From the NCBI GenBank assembly GCA_902797695.1, contig CADBTW010000045.1, positions 62,001-126,000 of the forward strand: a stretch of DNA of 64,000 nt, read 5' to 3'. The position numbers were made by a program, and so were the translations under genes. The stretch's first letter is position 1. The number at the start of each line of letters is the position of its first letter. Below the pieces are notes generated by a model. It did no database searches and had not been told where the DNA came from. It saw only the letters and a list, made by a program, of their open reading frames with translations. Origin of the DNA: an uncultured Sutterellaceae bacterium (GTDB lineage Bacteria > Pseudomonadota > Gammaproteobacteria > Burkholderiales > Burkholderiaceae_F). Below, in pieces: positions 43,768 to 53,927 of this stretch.

Positions 43768-44133
43768 ATGAACACGAAGCACTTCGTCGCGGCCTCCGCC
43801 GCGGTTCTCATGATTTCGCTCGCGGCCCCGGCTCACGCCGCGCCAGCTTCCGTCTCGGTCCTCGAGACGCAGCCCGCTGTCGAGGTGGGCTATATCGAGA
43901 AGAACGCCCGTGACAAGCAGGTCCTGAGGGTCATCGGAACGGTCACGAAGAAGCTCGGCGAGGACCTCTGGGAACTTCGGGGGAAGGACGGCAAGACGGC
44001 ACGGGTCCGGTTCCCGGAGGGGGATCCGGGGATCACTGAGGGGCTTCGCTACCAGCTATTCGCCCGGGTGCATCGCACGGGTTCTGATACCGTCCTCCAC
44101 GCCTGGGCCCCGAAGGAACTCCCTCAGCACTAG
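43768..44133 (+). CDS. Exported OB-fold protein, YgiW/YdeI-like
   Basis: A 121-residue protein with a signal peptide (residues 1 to about 24, cleavage after AHA). The mature 95 residues match the bacterial OB-fold family in pattern: VGYIEKNARDKQVLRVIGTV, then LWELRGKDGKTARVRFPEG. E. coli relatives YgiW and YdeI help survive oxidative or cationic stress and bind small ligands. Its Shine-Dalgarno AAGGAA directly abuts the start codon, which is closer than usual. Stands alone. Confidence 0.7.
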   Translation: MNTKHFVAASAAVLMISLAAPAHAAPASVSVLETQPAVEVGYIEKNARDKQVLRVIGTVTKKLGEDLWELRGKDGKTARVRFPEGDPGITEGLRYQLFARVHRTGSDTVLHAWAPKELPQH

Positions 44134-44248
44134 ACGTACCGCTTCCGCGGCACCGATCCCGGGCGGGTCGCTAGAATTAGACATCCGACCAGCGGGCTGG
44201 TACGGGGAACCCCCTTCCAGGCCCCGGCTAAATGACACGCACGAGGAC

Positions 44249-44662
44249 ATGTACACCGTCACCCGCTACCACGACATCTCCTGCGGCCACCGGGTCTGCG
44301 GGCACGAGAACAAGTGCTCCCACCTCCACGGCCACAATTACCGGATCACCTTCGTCTGCACCGGGGAACTTGATTCCGTCGGGCGCGTGATCGACTTTTC
44401 TGTCATCAAGGACCGGCTCTGCATGTGGCTTGAGAAGAACTTCGACCACCGGTTCCTCATCTGGGAGGACGATCCCCTCGCGGATCCGCTTCTCGCGCTC
44501 GACCCCAAGGTCGTGAAGGTGCCGTTCAACCCGACAGCGGAGAACATTGCCGAGTACCTCGTGAAGACCGTCGCCCCGAAGCAGCTCGAGGGGACGGGTG
44601 TGAAGCTCGTCCGCTGCGACGTGGAGGAGACGAGGAAATGCACGGCGAGCTACATCCTCTAG
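44249..44662 (+). CDS. queD: 6-carboxytetrahydropterin synthase QueD
   Basis: A 137-residue zinc enzyme that converts dihydroneopterin triphosphate to 6-carboxy-tetrahydropterin on the path to preQ0 and queuosine. Zinc histidines are seen in SCGHRV and HLHGHNY, and the catalytic cysteine in ENKCSHLHGH. The C-terminal CDVEETRKCTASY is typical. It overlaps queE by 25 bases, so translation is coupled. No other queuosine gene is in view. Confidence 0.93.
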   Translation: MYTVTRYHDISCGHRVCGHENKCSHLHGHNYRITFVCTGELDSVGRVIDFSVIKDRLCMWLEKNFDHRFLIWEDDPLADPLLALDPKVVKVPFNPTAENIAEYLVKTVAPKQLEGTGVKLVRCDVEETRKCTASYIL

Positions 44663-45342
44663 AAGCGGATCCCGTGTATTTCGTGAACGAGATCTTCGCC
44701 TCGATCCAGGGCGAAGGACTCCTCGCCGGTACCCCGGCGGTGTTTGTCCGGCTCCAGGGCTGCCCCGTGCACTGTCCCTGGTGCGATACGAAGTACACGT
44801 GGAAGGAAGGCTCGGGGGAAGTCGCCCTGGTCGATCCCGAAGAAGTGTTCCGGAAGGACTCGAAGCCCCGTTGCGCGAGGATCACGGGGGACGAAGTCGC
44901 CCGTCAGGCTCGTGACCGCTGGCCCCGGGTGCCGCTCGCCGTAGTGACAGGGGGCGAACCTTGCGCGCAGCCCGTGCGGCAGCTCCTCGGTTCCCTCGAG
45001 CGGTCCGGGTTCAGGACCGAAATCGAAACCTCGGGGTTCCTCCCGGTCGATGTTCCTGACCGGACCTTCGTCACGGTGTCCCCGAAGATCACGGTGCCGG
45101 GCGGAAGGGTCCTTCCCGAGGCTCTCCGTCGGGCGGACGAAGTGAAGATGGTGGTGGGGTCGCCAGAGGATCTCGCGGCGCTCGACCGGATCCTCCCCCT
45201 GATCCCCGCTGACACACCGGTTTCGCTGCAGCCACTGTCCGCCGACTCCGCGGCGTCCGACCTCTGCTTCCGCACCGCGATGGAGCGGGGAGGCCGCTTC
45301 CGGGTCTCGGTCCAGATCCACAAGTACCTCGGTGTCCGCTGA
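44638..45342 (+). CDS. queE: 7-carboxy-7-deazaguanine synthase QueE
   Basis: A 234-residue radical-SAM enzyme that makes 7-carboxy-7-deazaguanine from the QueD product. The cluster motif is CPVHCPWC (near residue 42) after FASIQGEG, and TGGEPCAQP is the conserved SAM-binding segment. It begins inside queD at ATG 44638; a later start would lose only the divergent first residues. Length fits proteobacterial QueE. Confidence 0.92.
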   Translation: MHGELHPLEADPVYFVNEIFASIQGEGLLAGTPAVFVRLQGCPVHCPWCDTKYTWKEGSGEVALVDPEEVFRKDSKPRCARITGDEVARQARDRWPRVPLAVVTGGEPCAQPVRQLLGSLERSGFRTEIETSGFLPVDVPDRTFVTVSPKITVPGGRVLPEALRRADEVKMVVGSPEDLAALDRILPLIPADTPVSLQPLSADSAASDLCFRTAMERGGRFRVSVQIHKYLGVR

Positions 45343-45377
45343 AGGCGCTCCGGGCCTTTACCTGGAATCAGACGCAG

Positions 45378-46250
45378 ATGAGGGAAGAGAAAGCGACGGA
45401 ACAGGGAAAGAAGAAAGGACGCTTCCCGCGTCGGGCGGCGGCCCTCGCCGCAGTCGCCGTTGCGCTCTCGGTCCTCGCTTCGGGTTGCGGAAACGGGGGC
45501 TCCTCCCCCGCCTCTTCCCTAGAAACCCCGCCCGCGGAGCAGTCGCCCGCAGCGGTGACGAACGGGATTGCCACCGGCGACCCTTCCGGACCTTCCGCCC
45601 CGCAACCCGCGGGAACCGCCCTGCCGGTTGAACCGGGGGCCGCTTCACCGGCCCCAGCTCCTTCGTCCCGCCTTCCCGGGTTCGGTGACGATTCGGCGAG
45701 CCCCCTGAGGCGCGAGGGCGAATACGTTCCGGAAGCGGAAGGTCCAGTTCAGGATCCCGGGCCCGAAGGCCCTTCGGATGTTCCGGGAGAGCTCCCGAAG
45801 CCGCAGCCATCCGGATCTGACGATCCTCTTTCCGCTATTCTTTCTGGCGGACATGATCCGGAGTTCCATCGCACGGAAGGCGTGAAGCCTGAAGATCAGG
45901 CTGAGAACCCGGCCCCTGCCCCCGCCCGGGAACAGCAGCGGGAATTCCGTCGCGACACGAACGCGCTCTTCGGCGCCGTGCGTCCGGCACCCGGAACGGA
46001 AAGGCCCTTCAATCAGGCGGAGATCCGGTGGTGCCTCGCCGAAAGGATCCGGCTCGAGGCCGCCGGCGCGAACATCGACCGGACGAAGGGCGATGCGGTC
46101 GACGCGTTCAACCGCGCGGCCCGGGGCTACAACGCGTCCTGCGGGCACTACACGTTCAGGCACGAGGACCGGGTAGCGGCGGAGCGCGACGTGAACTCGT
46201 GGGAGAACGAAATACGCGCTGAAGGCCGGGGATTCTTCCGCCCGAGGTGA
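45378..46250 (+). CDS. Lipoprotein with disordered linker and C-terminal Cys-pair domain
   Basis: A 290-residue protein with a signal peptide ending in the lipobox LASGC (Cys37 by count). Residues about 40-195 are rich in Pro, Ala, Ser and Glu and look disordered. The last 90 residues form a small helical domain (FNQAEIRWCLAERIRLEA and FNRAARGYNASCGHY) with two cysteines that could pair; a similar short domain recurs in uncharacterised betaproteobacterial and pseudomonad exported proteins. Function unknown. It follows queE by 35 bases but has no functional tie to it. The start lacks a clear ribosome-binding site. Confidence 0.65.
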   Translation: MREEKATEQGKKKGRFPRRAAALAAVAVALSVLASGCGNGGSSPASSLETPPAEQSPAAVTNGIATGDPSGPSAPQPAGTALPVEPGAASPAPAPSSRLPGFGDDSASPLRREGEYVPEAEGPVQDPGPEGPSDVPGELPKPQPSGSDDPLSAILSGGHDPEFHRTEGVKPEDQAENPAPAPAREQQREFRRDTNALFGAVRPAPGTERPFNQAEIRWCLAERIRLEAAGANIDRTKGDAVDAFNRAARGYNASCGHYTFRHEDRVAAERDVNSWENEIRAEGRGFFRPR

Positions 46251-46274
46251 ACGGCTGCCCCTGCCCCGTAATTC

Positions 46275-46688
46275 TTATTCGGCTCCCTTCGCCGCGGCCC
46301 GGAGGAGCTTCGCCGACTCGTAGGCCTCAAGTTCCGCGCTTCTGAGCGCCTCGTCCCAGCCGGGATCGGAGTCCCCTGGCGGGTTCCCCCGGAGCGTGAC
46401 GATCCGGGGTGTGAGAAGTTCAAGCGTGTGGGCTGCGCGGAGCGCCTCTTCCCTGAAGGCCCCCGGATCCCCGGTCCCCGGGTCGCCGCCCCGCGAGAGC
46501 ATCAGGGCGATCCCCGTGCGCTCAAGCGTTTCCCGCGCCCTTCCGAACCCGGATGCCGCGGTACGGACCGTGTCCGGGGCTGCTCCATCAGGACGATCGA
46601 GGGCTCGGTTCAGCGCCTCCCCGGCACTGACCGCCTCCTCTAGCGCCTTCCTCGCTTCGCTCAGGACCGATTCCCTTGATGCGGACAC
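46275..46688 (-). CDS. Hypothetical helical protein
   Basis: A 137-residue protein with high content of Ala, Glu, Arg and Leu arranged as amphipathic helices, no signal peptide and no membrane segment. The GTG at 46688 was chosen because a GGGAG lies 8 bases upstream; a TTG five codons earlier has no such site. I recognise no family. It is convergent with the lipoprotein gene, 24 bases away. Confidence 0.5.
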   Translation of the reverse strand: MSASRESVLSEARKALEEAVSAGEALNRALDRPDGAAPDTVRTAASGFGRARETLERTGIALMLSRGGDPGTGDPGAFREEALRAAHTLELLTPRIVTLRGNPPGDSDPGWDEALRSAELEAYESAKLLRAAAKGAE

Positions 46689-46785
46689 TTTCAGGTCTCC
46701 CAAAAATTGAATGTGCAGAAATTTATAGGGGCGGTTCTCCTGACTTCCGAACCGCCCCCGTTGCCTTGAGTGAAGGGATCGTGTC

Positions 46786-48201
46786 TTAGTCCCCGGTGTC
46801 GAAGAGCGCCTTCTGCTCCGTGAACTCGATCATCCCGTAGACGCCTCCCTCGCGCCCGATGCCGCTCTGCTTCCAGCCGCCGAACGGGGCCGAGGTGTCG
46901 CGCGGGCTCGTGTTGATGTAGACGTTCCCGGCCTCGATCCGCTTCGCGACTTCGGTCGCAAGCGCCTTTTCGCCGAACACCCCGGCGTTGAGGCCGTAGG
47001 TCGCGTCGTTCGCGATCCGGACCGCTTCGTCGATGTCCTTGTAGGTGATCACGCAGAGCACCGGCCCGAAGATCTCCTCGCGGGCGATCCGCATCGAGTT
47101 CGAAACGCCCGTGAAGATCGCGGGCTCGACATAGTAGCCGCGGCCCTCCTCCGGAACTGATCCGGTGAGGAGCCTCGCGCCCTCCTCAAGCCCGAGCCTG
47201 ATGTAGCTCCGCACCTTCTCGAACTGGGCACGGGACGCCATGGGTCCGAGCTTCGACGCGGGGTCCTTCGGGTCGCCCACCTTGTACTCGGGAACGATCC
47301 TGAGCATCTCGCGCTCGATCGCCTCCGCTTCCGACTCCGGGACGAGGAGGCGGGAGAACGCCGTGCAGGTCTGCCCGGAGTTGAGGAGGATCGAATTGAA
47401 GAGGATATGGATCGGAACCGAATAGTCGCGGATCCCGGGGAGCATCACGTAGGGGGACTTGCCGCCAAGCTCGAGGCTCACGCGCTTCACGGATTCAAGC
47501 GCGCTCTTCGAAACAGCGATCCCGCCCTTCGTCGACCCGGTGAAGGAGACCATGTCGACGAGCGGATGCGTGGAGAGGCTCGCACCGAGCTCCGACCCCC
47601 GGCCGGTCACGAGGTTGAAGGTGCCGGCCGGGAACCCGGCGGCGTCGATCGCCTCGGCGAGCGAATAGGCGGAGAGCGGCGTGTGCTGGCTCGGCTTCAG
47701 GATCACGGTGTTCCCCATGAGGAGCGCCGGGACGATCTTTTGGATCACCTGCCCGAGGGGGTAGTTCCAGGGCGTGATGCAGGCGACGACCCCGACCGGC
47801 TCCCGGTACACGGTGGAGGCGGCCATCTTCTCTACGAGCGGGACCGATGGCGCGAGGTCGATGTAGTTCCGGGTCCTCACGTACTGGTACTCGACCTGGC
47901 TCTTCCGCGTGAACCCCTCGGGGCTCCCGAGCTCTTCGCGGACGAGCCGCACGAGCTCTTCCTCGCGGGCGCGGAATTCCGTGAGGAACCGCTCCATCAG
48001 GGCGATGCGCTCGGCGAGCGGCGTCGCACGCCACGCGGGGAGCGCGGCAGCCGCGGCCTTTGCCGCCCGGTCAACGTCAGCCGCGTTCCCGGCCGGAACC
48101 CGGGCGACGACCGTTTGGTCCGCAGGGTTCTCGACCTCGATCCACGAGGACGACGCGCTCGGAACCCACTTCCCTCCGATGTAGAGCTTTTCGAAATCCA
48201 T
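46786..48201 (-). CDS. NAD(P)-dependent aldehyde dehydrogenase
   Basis: A 471-residue member of the aldehyde dehydrogenase superfamily. The catalytic glutamate lies in LELGGKSP (near residue 240) and the nucleophilic cysteine in NSGQTCTAFSR (near residue 275); the cofactor site is FTGSTKGG and the oxyanion asparagine is in PWNYPLGQ. GGAGG lies 8 bases before ATG 48201. It is divergent from tctC over a 224-base region with inverted repeats, so the two may share a regulator. The aldehyde substrate is not evident; a route feeding from the tricarboxylate-type carrier is possible. Confidence 0.9.
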   Translation of the reverse strand: MDFEKLYIGGKWVPSASSSWIEVENPADQTVVARVPAGNAADVDRAAKAAAAALPAWRATPLAERIALMERFLTEFRAREEELVRLVREELGSPEGFTRKSQVEYQYVRTRNYIDLAPSVPLVEKMAASTVYREPVGVVACITPWNYPLGQVIQKIVPALLMGNTVILKPSQHTPLSAYSLAEAIDAAGFPAGTFNLVTGRGSELGASLSTHPLVDMVSFTGSTKGGIAVSKSALESVKRVSLELGGKSPYVMLPGIRDYSVPIHILFNSILLNSGQTCTAFSRLLVPESEAEAIEREMLRIVPEYKVGDPKDPASKLGPMASRAQFEKVRSYIRLGLEEGARLLTGSVPEEGRGYYVEPAIFTGVSNSMRIAREEIFGPVLCVITYKDIDEAVRIANDATYGLNAGVFGEKALATEVAKRIEAGNVYINTSPRDTSAPFGGWKQSGIGREGGVYGMIEFTEQKALFDTGD

Positions 48202-48425
48202 TTCCGCACCTCCATCAAAAGGGAAAATACCTAAGCAATTTGTCATAAGTCCGCAAAAATGCGGAAGTATTTTCCCTAACAAACGCGTTTCCAAGCTTGC
48301 AGGACGCGGGCCAAATCGTTCTAATTGGCCCAATTCCCTAATTTTTAGAGATACATCCAGTCCGCCACGCCGAAGAGTCACTTAAGGCGCCGGACACTAA
48401 ATTCAAGGAAGGACATCGAGTAATT
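48202..48425. promoter_or_regulatory. Divergent control region with inverted repeats
   Basis: Between the aldehyde dehydrogenase and tctC lie a 6-base-pair inverted repeat (48250-48255 with 48260-48265) and a 7-base-pair one (48308-48314 with 48325-48331). Both are candidates for regulator sites. No regulator gene is adjacent. Confidence 0.45.
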
Positions 48426-49403
48426 ATGAACCGTCGTACATTTGCAAGCGCAGCCGCCGCTGCGATCCTCACCGCCGTTACCGGCCCCGCCCTCGCCCTG
48501 GGGTCCCGCCCGACCACGATCGTGGTCCCGTGGCCTGCCGGCGGTCCGCTCGATGTCTCCGCACGCACGCTCGCTGACGCCGTGAAGGGCACGCTCGGCA
48601 CGGTCGTGGTCGAGAACCGCCCGGGCGCCGGCGGCACGCGCGGCGTCTCCTCCGTCGCCAAGGCGAAGGCGGACGGCAAGACCCTCGTCGTCGGCGCCGT
48701 CGCGACTCACGCGATCAACCCCTCGCTCTTCAAGAAGCTCCCCTACGACCCGGTGAAGGACTTCCAGCCGATCACCCTGATCGCGCACGTCCCGAACGTC
48801 CTCGTGATCACGCCCGAGTTCCAGAAGCAGTCCGGCATCAAGAGCGTGAAGGACCTCATCGCCTACGCGAAGAAGAACCCCGGGAAGCTCAACTTCGCTT
48901 CCGGCGGCAACGGCTCCGCCGGCCACCTCGCGGGCGAGCTCCTCAAGGCCGAGGCGGGCCTCGACATCGTCCACGTCCCGTTCCAGGGCGCGGGCCCCGC
49001 GAAGCTCTCCGTGCTTTCCGGCCAGACGCAGCTGATCTTCGACAACCTCGCTTCCGCCACTTCCAATATCGCGGCCGGTAAGTTCATTCCGCTCGCTGTC
49101 ACCACCGCGCGCCGCGCGAAGGCCCTTCCGAACGTCCCGACGATGCAGGAGTGCGGCGTGAAGAACTTCGACATCTCCACCTGGTACGGGCTCTTCGCCC
49201 CGGCGAAGACCCCGAAGGACGAGGTCGCGAAGCTGAACAAGGCATTCACGGACGCCCTTAAGTCGAAGGCCGTCTCCGACCGCCTCGCGAAGCTTGGCGG
49301 CGAAGCGTCGCCCACCACGCCAGAGCAGTTCGCGGACCTGATCCAGCACGAGATCCCGAAGTACGCGAAGATCGTCAAGGTTTCCGGCGCGCACGTCGAC
49401 TAG
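48426..49403 (+). CDS. tctC: Tripartite tricarboxylate transporter receptor, Bug family
   Basis: A 325-residue periplasmic binding protein. Residues 1 to about 24 are a signal peptide with an RR pair (NRRTFASAA), which could be a Tat signal although Sec export is usual for Bug proteins. Family features are VVPWPAGGPLDVSAR, ENRPGAGGTRG, GNGSAGHLAGE and VPFQGAGPA. Bug proteins bind carboxylates through water bridges and deliver them to TctAB. It is followed by a hairpin and then tctB and tctA, the usual gene order. Confidence 0.94.
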   Translation: MNRRTFASAAAAAILTAVTGPALALGSRPTTIVVPWPAGGPLDVSARTLADAVKGTLGTVVVENRPGAGGTRGVSSVAKAKADGKTLVVGAVATHAINPSLFKKLPYDPVKDFQPITLIAHVPNVLVITPEFQKQSGIKSVKDLIAYAKKNPGKLNFASGGNGSAGHLAGELLKAEAGLDIVHVPFQGAGPAKLSVLSGQTQLIFDNLASATSNIAAGKFIPLAVTTARRAKALPNVPTMQECGVKNFDISTWYGLFAPAKTPKDEVAKLNKAFTDALKSKAVSDRLAKLGGEASPTTPEQFADLIQHEIPKYAKIVKVSGAHVD

Positions 49404-49469
49404 GCGCGTGAGGGAGCCGGACCGCGCCTAGGATAGCCGCGGCCCCGGGTTCCCTGCCGGCACCTCGGG

Positions 49470-49505
49470 AGGGGCGACGGGCGTACGGAACGCCCCCGCC
49501 CCTTT
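49470..49505 (+). promoter_or_regulatory. Hairpin between tctC and tctB
   Basis: Nested stems (49472-49475 with about 49497-49502 and 49480-49484 with about 49490-49494) are followed by CCTTT. It may partly end transcription so that the receptor is made in excess of the membrane subunits. Confidence 0.5.
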
Positions 49506-49610
49506 CCTTGCAATGGGAAACGGACCTCGAGATCCTTCCCCGGTGCAGCGCTTCCCCATCGGGCCCCAGGCCCACGGGACGCAGTTTTCCACACTTTCAG
49601 GCGATCCACG

Positions 49611-50084
49611 TTGAAACTCAAGAACCAGAAGGACTTCTGGGCCGGCATTCTTTTCGCCGCGTTCGGGATCTTCTTCATCATATTTGCCCAGGAGAACGAG
49701 CTCGGCTCGGCCTCCCGCATGGGCCCCGCATACTTCCCGACGCTGCTCGGCGGGATCCTCACCTTCCTCGGGCTCGCCTGCGCGGTGAAGGGACTTTTCC
49801 TCTCGCCAAACGACGGGACCGATGGCCGGATTCCGCGCCCGAACCTCGTGATCCTCTTCTCGATCATGGGTTCGATCGCAGTCTTCTGCCTTCTCCTCGA
49901 ATGGACCGGGTTCCTCGTCGCGATGGCGCTGATGGTGATCCTCTGCTCGGCCGCGGGCGGCGAATTCAGGACGAAGGAAGTGATCGTCCTCGTCGTCATC
50001 CTCTGCGCGCTCTGCTGGATGATCTTCGTCTACCTCCTCGGAATGACGATCCCCGTCATCCCGCCGTTCCTCATCGGAGACTAG
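49611..50084 (+). CDS. tctB: Tripartite tricarboxylate transporter small membrane subunit TctB
   Basis: A 157-residue protein with four hydrophobic helices, matching the TctB/DUF1468 family (first helix after KNQKDFWAG, then RMGPAYFPTLLGG). TctB is the small subunit of the carrier. The start is a TTG at 49611; no ATG precedes the first helix. Its stop is 4 bases before tctA, so they are coupled. Confidence 0.9.
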   Translation: MKLKNQKDFWAGILFAAFGIFFIIFAQENELGSASRMGPAYFPTLLGGILTFLGLACAVKGLFLSPNDGTDGRIPRPNLVILFSIMGSIAVFCLLLEWTGFLVAMALMVILCSAAGGEFRTKEVIVLVVILCALCWMIFVYLLGMTIPVIPPFLIGD

Positions 50085-50088
50085 GGCC

Positions 50089-51603
50089 ATGGACCTTCTT
50101 TCGAACCTCGCCATCGGGTTCGGGAACGCCCTGACGCTCTCGAACCTCTTCTACTGCTTCGTCGGCGTCACGGTCGGGACGCTGATCGGGGTGCTCCCCG
50201 GGATCGGGCCCGTCGCCGCGATCGCGATGCTGCTCCCGATCACCTATTCGCTCGACCCCTCCGCCGCCCTCATCATGCTTGCCGGCATTTACTACGGCGC
50301 GGAGTACGGCGGCTCGACCACGGCGATTCTCGTCAACATCCCGGGCGACGCCTCAGCCGTCATCACGTGCCTTGACGGGCACCAGATGGCGAAGAAGGGG
50401 CGCGCGGGCACCGCGCTTGGGGTCGCCGCGCTCGGGTCGTTCTTCGCCGGCTGCGTCGCGACGCTTGTCATCGCCGCGTTCGCTCCTCCCCTCATCGCGA
50501 TCGCCTTCAAGTTCGAGGCGGCCGAGTACTTCAGCCTCATGGTGCTCGGCCTCGTCGGCGCCGTGGTGCTCGCGAACGGCTCCCTCATCAAGGCGTTCTG
50601 CATGGTGCTCCTCGGGCTCCTCTTCGGCATGGTCGGGACCGACATCAATTCAGGCGCCCTCCGATACACCTTCGGCACCGAGAGCCTCCAGGAGGGACTC
50701 AACTTCGTCGCGATCTCGATGGGAATCTTCGGGTTTGCGGAGATCGCGAACAACCTCGAGCGGGGCGGGTCGCGGACGTTTTCCACGATGAAGGTCGGGC
50801 GCGTCCTTCCGACATGGGCCGATATCCGCGAGTGCATCGCGCCTGTCGTCCGGTCGACCGCGGTCGGGTCGCTGCTTGGCGTCCTCCCAGGGGGCGGGGC
50901 GCTCCTCTCCTCCTTCGCCGCCTACACGATGGAGAAGAAGATCGCCGGGAAAAACGCGAACCCGCCGTTCGGCGAAGGGAACGTGAAGGGAGTCGCGGCG
51001 CCCGAATCCGCGAACAACGCGGGAGCCCAGACTTCCTTCATCCCGATGCTCACGCTCGGGATCCCGTCGAACGCCGTGATGGCCCTCATGATCGGGGCGA
51101 TGATGATCCACGACATCCAGCCCGGCCCCCAGGTGATGAGCACGGACCCCGCGCTCTTCTGGGGCCTCATCGTCTCGATGTGGGTCGGGAACCTGATGCT
51201 CGTGGTCCTCAACCTCCCGATGATCAACGTATGGGTGAAGCTGCTCCGCGTTCCGTACCGGTGGCTCTTCCCTGCGATCGTAGCGTTCTGCGTGATCGGG
51301 ACCTACTCGATCAACAACAATGTCTTCGACATCTGGGTCTCGATCTTCTTCGGCATCCTCGGCTACGTCTTCATCAAGCTCGGATGCGAGGCGGCGCCCT
51401 TCATCCTCGGCTTCATCCTCGGGCCCATGATGGAGGAGAACCTGAGGCGGGCGCTTCTCCTCTCGCGGGGCGACCCGACCGTCTTCTTCACGCGGCCGAT
51501 CAGCTGCGGGCTCCTCATCGCCGCGCTCCTCCTCCTCGTCGCCGTGCTCGCGCCGTCCGTCCGGAAGAAACGCGAGACCGCGTTCCAGGACGACGACGCG
51601 TAG
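50089..51603 (+). CDS. tctA: Tripartite tricarboxylate transporter large membrane subunit TctA
   Basis: A 504-residue inner-membrane protein with about 11 helices. TctA signature segments are GVLPGIGPVAAIAMLLPIT, YYGAEYGGSTTAILVNIPGD and the internal repeat GVLPGGGALLSSFAAYTMEKK near residue 265, followed by GIPSNAVMA. It forms the sodium-coupled channel for citrate-like or other carboxylates supplied by TctC. The final stop is followed by a strong terminator. Confidence 0.94.
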   Translation: MDLLSNLAIGFGNALTLSNLFYCFVGVTVGTLIGVLPGIGPVAAIAMLLPITYSLDPSAALIMLAGIYYGAEYGGSTTAILVNIPGDASAVITCLDGHQMAKKGRAGTALGVAALGSFFAGCVATLVIAAFAPPLIAIAFKFEAAEYFSLMVLGLVGAVVLANGSLIKAFCMVLLGLLFGMVGTDINSGALRYTFGTESLQEGLNFVAISMGIFGFAEIANNLERGGSRTFSTMKVGRVLPTWADIRECIAPVVRSTAVGSLLGVLPGGGALLSSFAAYTMEKKIAGKNANPPFGEGNVKGVAAPESANNAGAQTSFIPMLTLGIPSNAVMALMIGAMMIHDIQPGPQVMSTDPALFWGLIVSMWVGNLMLVVLNLPMINVWVKLLRVPYRWLFPAIVAFCVIGTYSINNNVFDIWVSIFFGILGYVFIKLGCEAAPFILGFILGPMMEENLRRALLLSRGDPTVFFTRPISCGLLIAALLLLVAVLAPSVRKKRETAFQDDDA

Positions 51604-51634
51604 GACCGGACTCGAAGCCGCTTTACGGTCCGCT

Positions 51635-51685
51635 GGCCGGGAGCAGGCCTTCCTGCAACAGGAAGACATCGCCTCCCGGCCTTTT
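51635..51685 (+). terminator. Terminator of the tctCBA operon
   Basis: A 9-base-pair GC stem (51635-51643 with 51673-51681), enclosing a second hairpin, is followed by TTTT. Confidence 0.85.
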
Positions 51686-51711
51686 CATTTCCCAGCCCCG
51701 CCACCCTCCCA

Positions 51712-51740
51712 CTTGAAAACCCGGCCATCCGCCCCCAAAT
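51712..51740 (+). promoter_or_regulatory. Sigma-32 heat-shock promoter of htpG
   Basis: CTTGAAA (51712-51718) and CCCCAAAT (51733-51740) are 14 bases apart. The known sigma-32 consensus is CTTGAAA, 11-16 bases, CCCCATNT. Transcription should start near 51747, 74 bases before the htpG start. Confidence 0.8.
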
Positions 51741-51762
51741 AAGGAGGATCGGCAACAAGAAA

Positions 51763-51799
51763 GGCCCTTCCCCACGGGAAACTCCCCCGGTGAAGGGCC
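51763..51799 (+). promoter_or_regulatory. Hairpin in the htpG leader
   Basis: An 8-base-pair GC stem (51763-51770 with 51792-51799) lies in the predicted leader, ending 21 bases before the start codon. It does not cover the AAGG ribosome-binding site, so thermometer action is not evident; RNA stability is the simpler reading. Confidence 0.5.
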
Positions 51800-51820
51800 G
51801 GGATGGAGAAAAGGTTAGAA

Positions 51821-53710
<1,890 letters not shown>

Positions 53711-53766
53711 TCGTTTCGGAATCCGGAAGAGGCGGCGCCCGCCCCTCTCCCCGCTTTCTACCCCTA

Positions 53767-53810
53767 GCCGCCCTTCCCCCCATTGGTCTCCGGGGAATGG
53801 GCGGCTTTTT
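53767..53810 (+). terminator. Terminator of htpG
   Basis: A 13-base-pair stem with one bulge (53767-53779 with 53792-53805) is followed by five T residues. Confidence 0.9.
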
Positions 53811-53881
53811 CGTGCGAGGAAAAGCTCTTGAACCCCGGAAACCGCCTGAGCGAAGGAGTTCCGGCCCCGAAGCCTGCTCCC

Positions 53882-53887
53882 TATAAT
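53882..53887 (+). promoter_or_regulatory. Consensus -10 box upstream of pckA
   Basis: A perfect TATAAT lies 40 bases before the pckA start in the context CTATAATCGA, the same ten bases as at bamD. The -35 side is weak (TTCCGG at 17 bases). Confidence 0.55.
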
Positions 53888-53927
53888 CGAAAGCACGTTT
53901 GTAAAGTTCTTGTAAAGGAAAGAAGGG

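Noticed and set aside
44134..44248. A preQ1 riboswitch before queD
   Set aside because: The short leader is GC-rich and shows neither the preQ1-I pseudoknot with its A-rich tail nor another known class.
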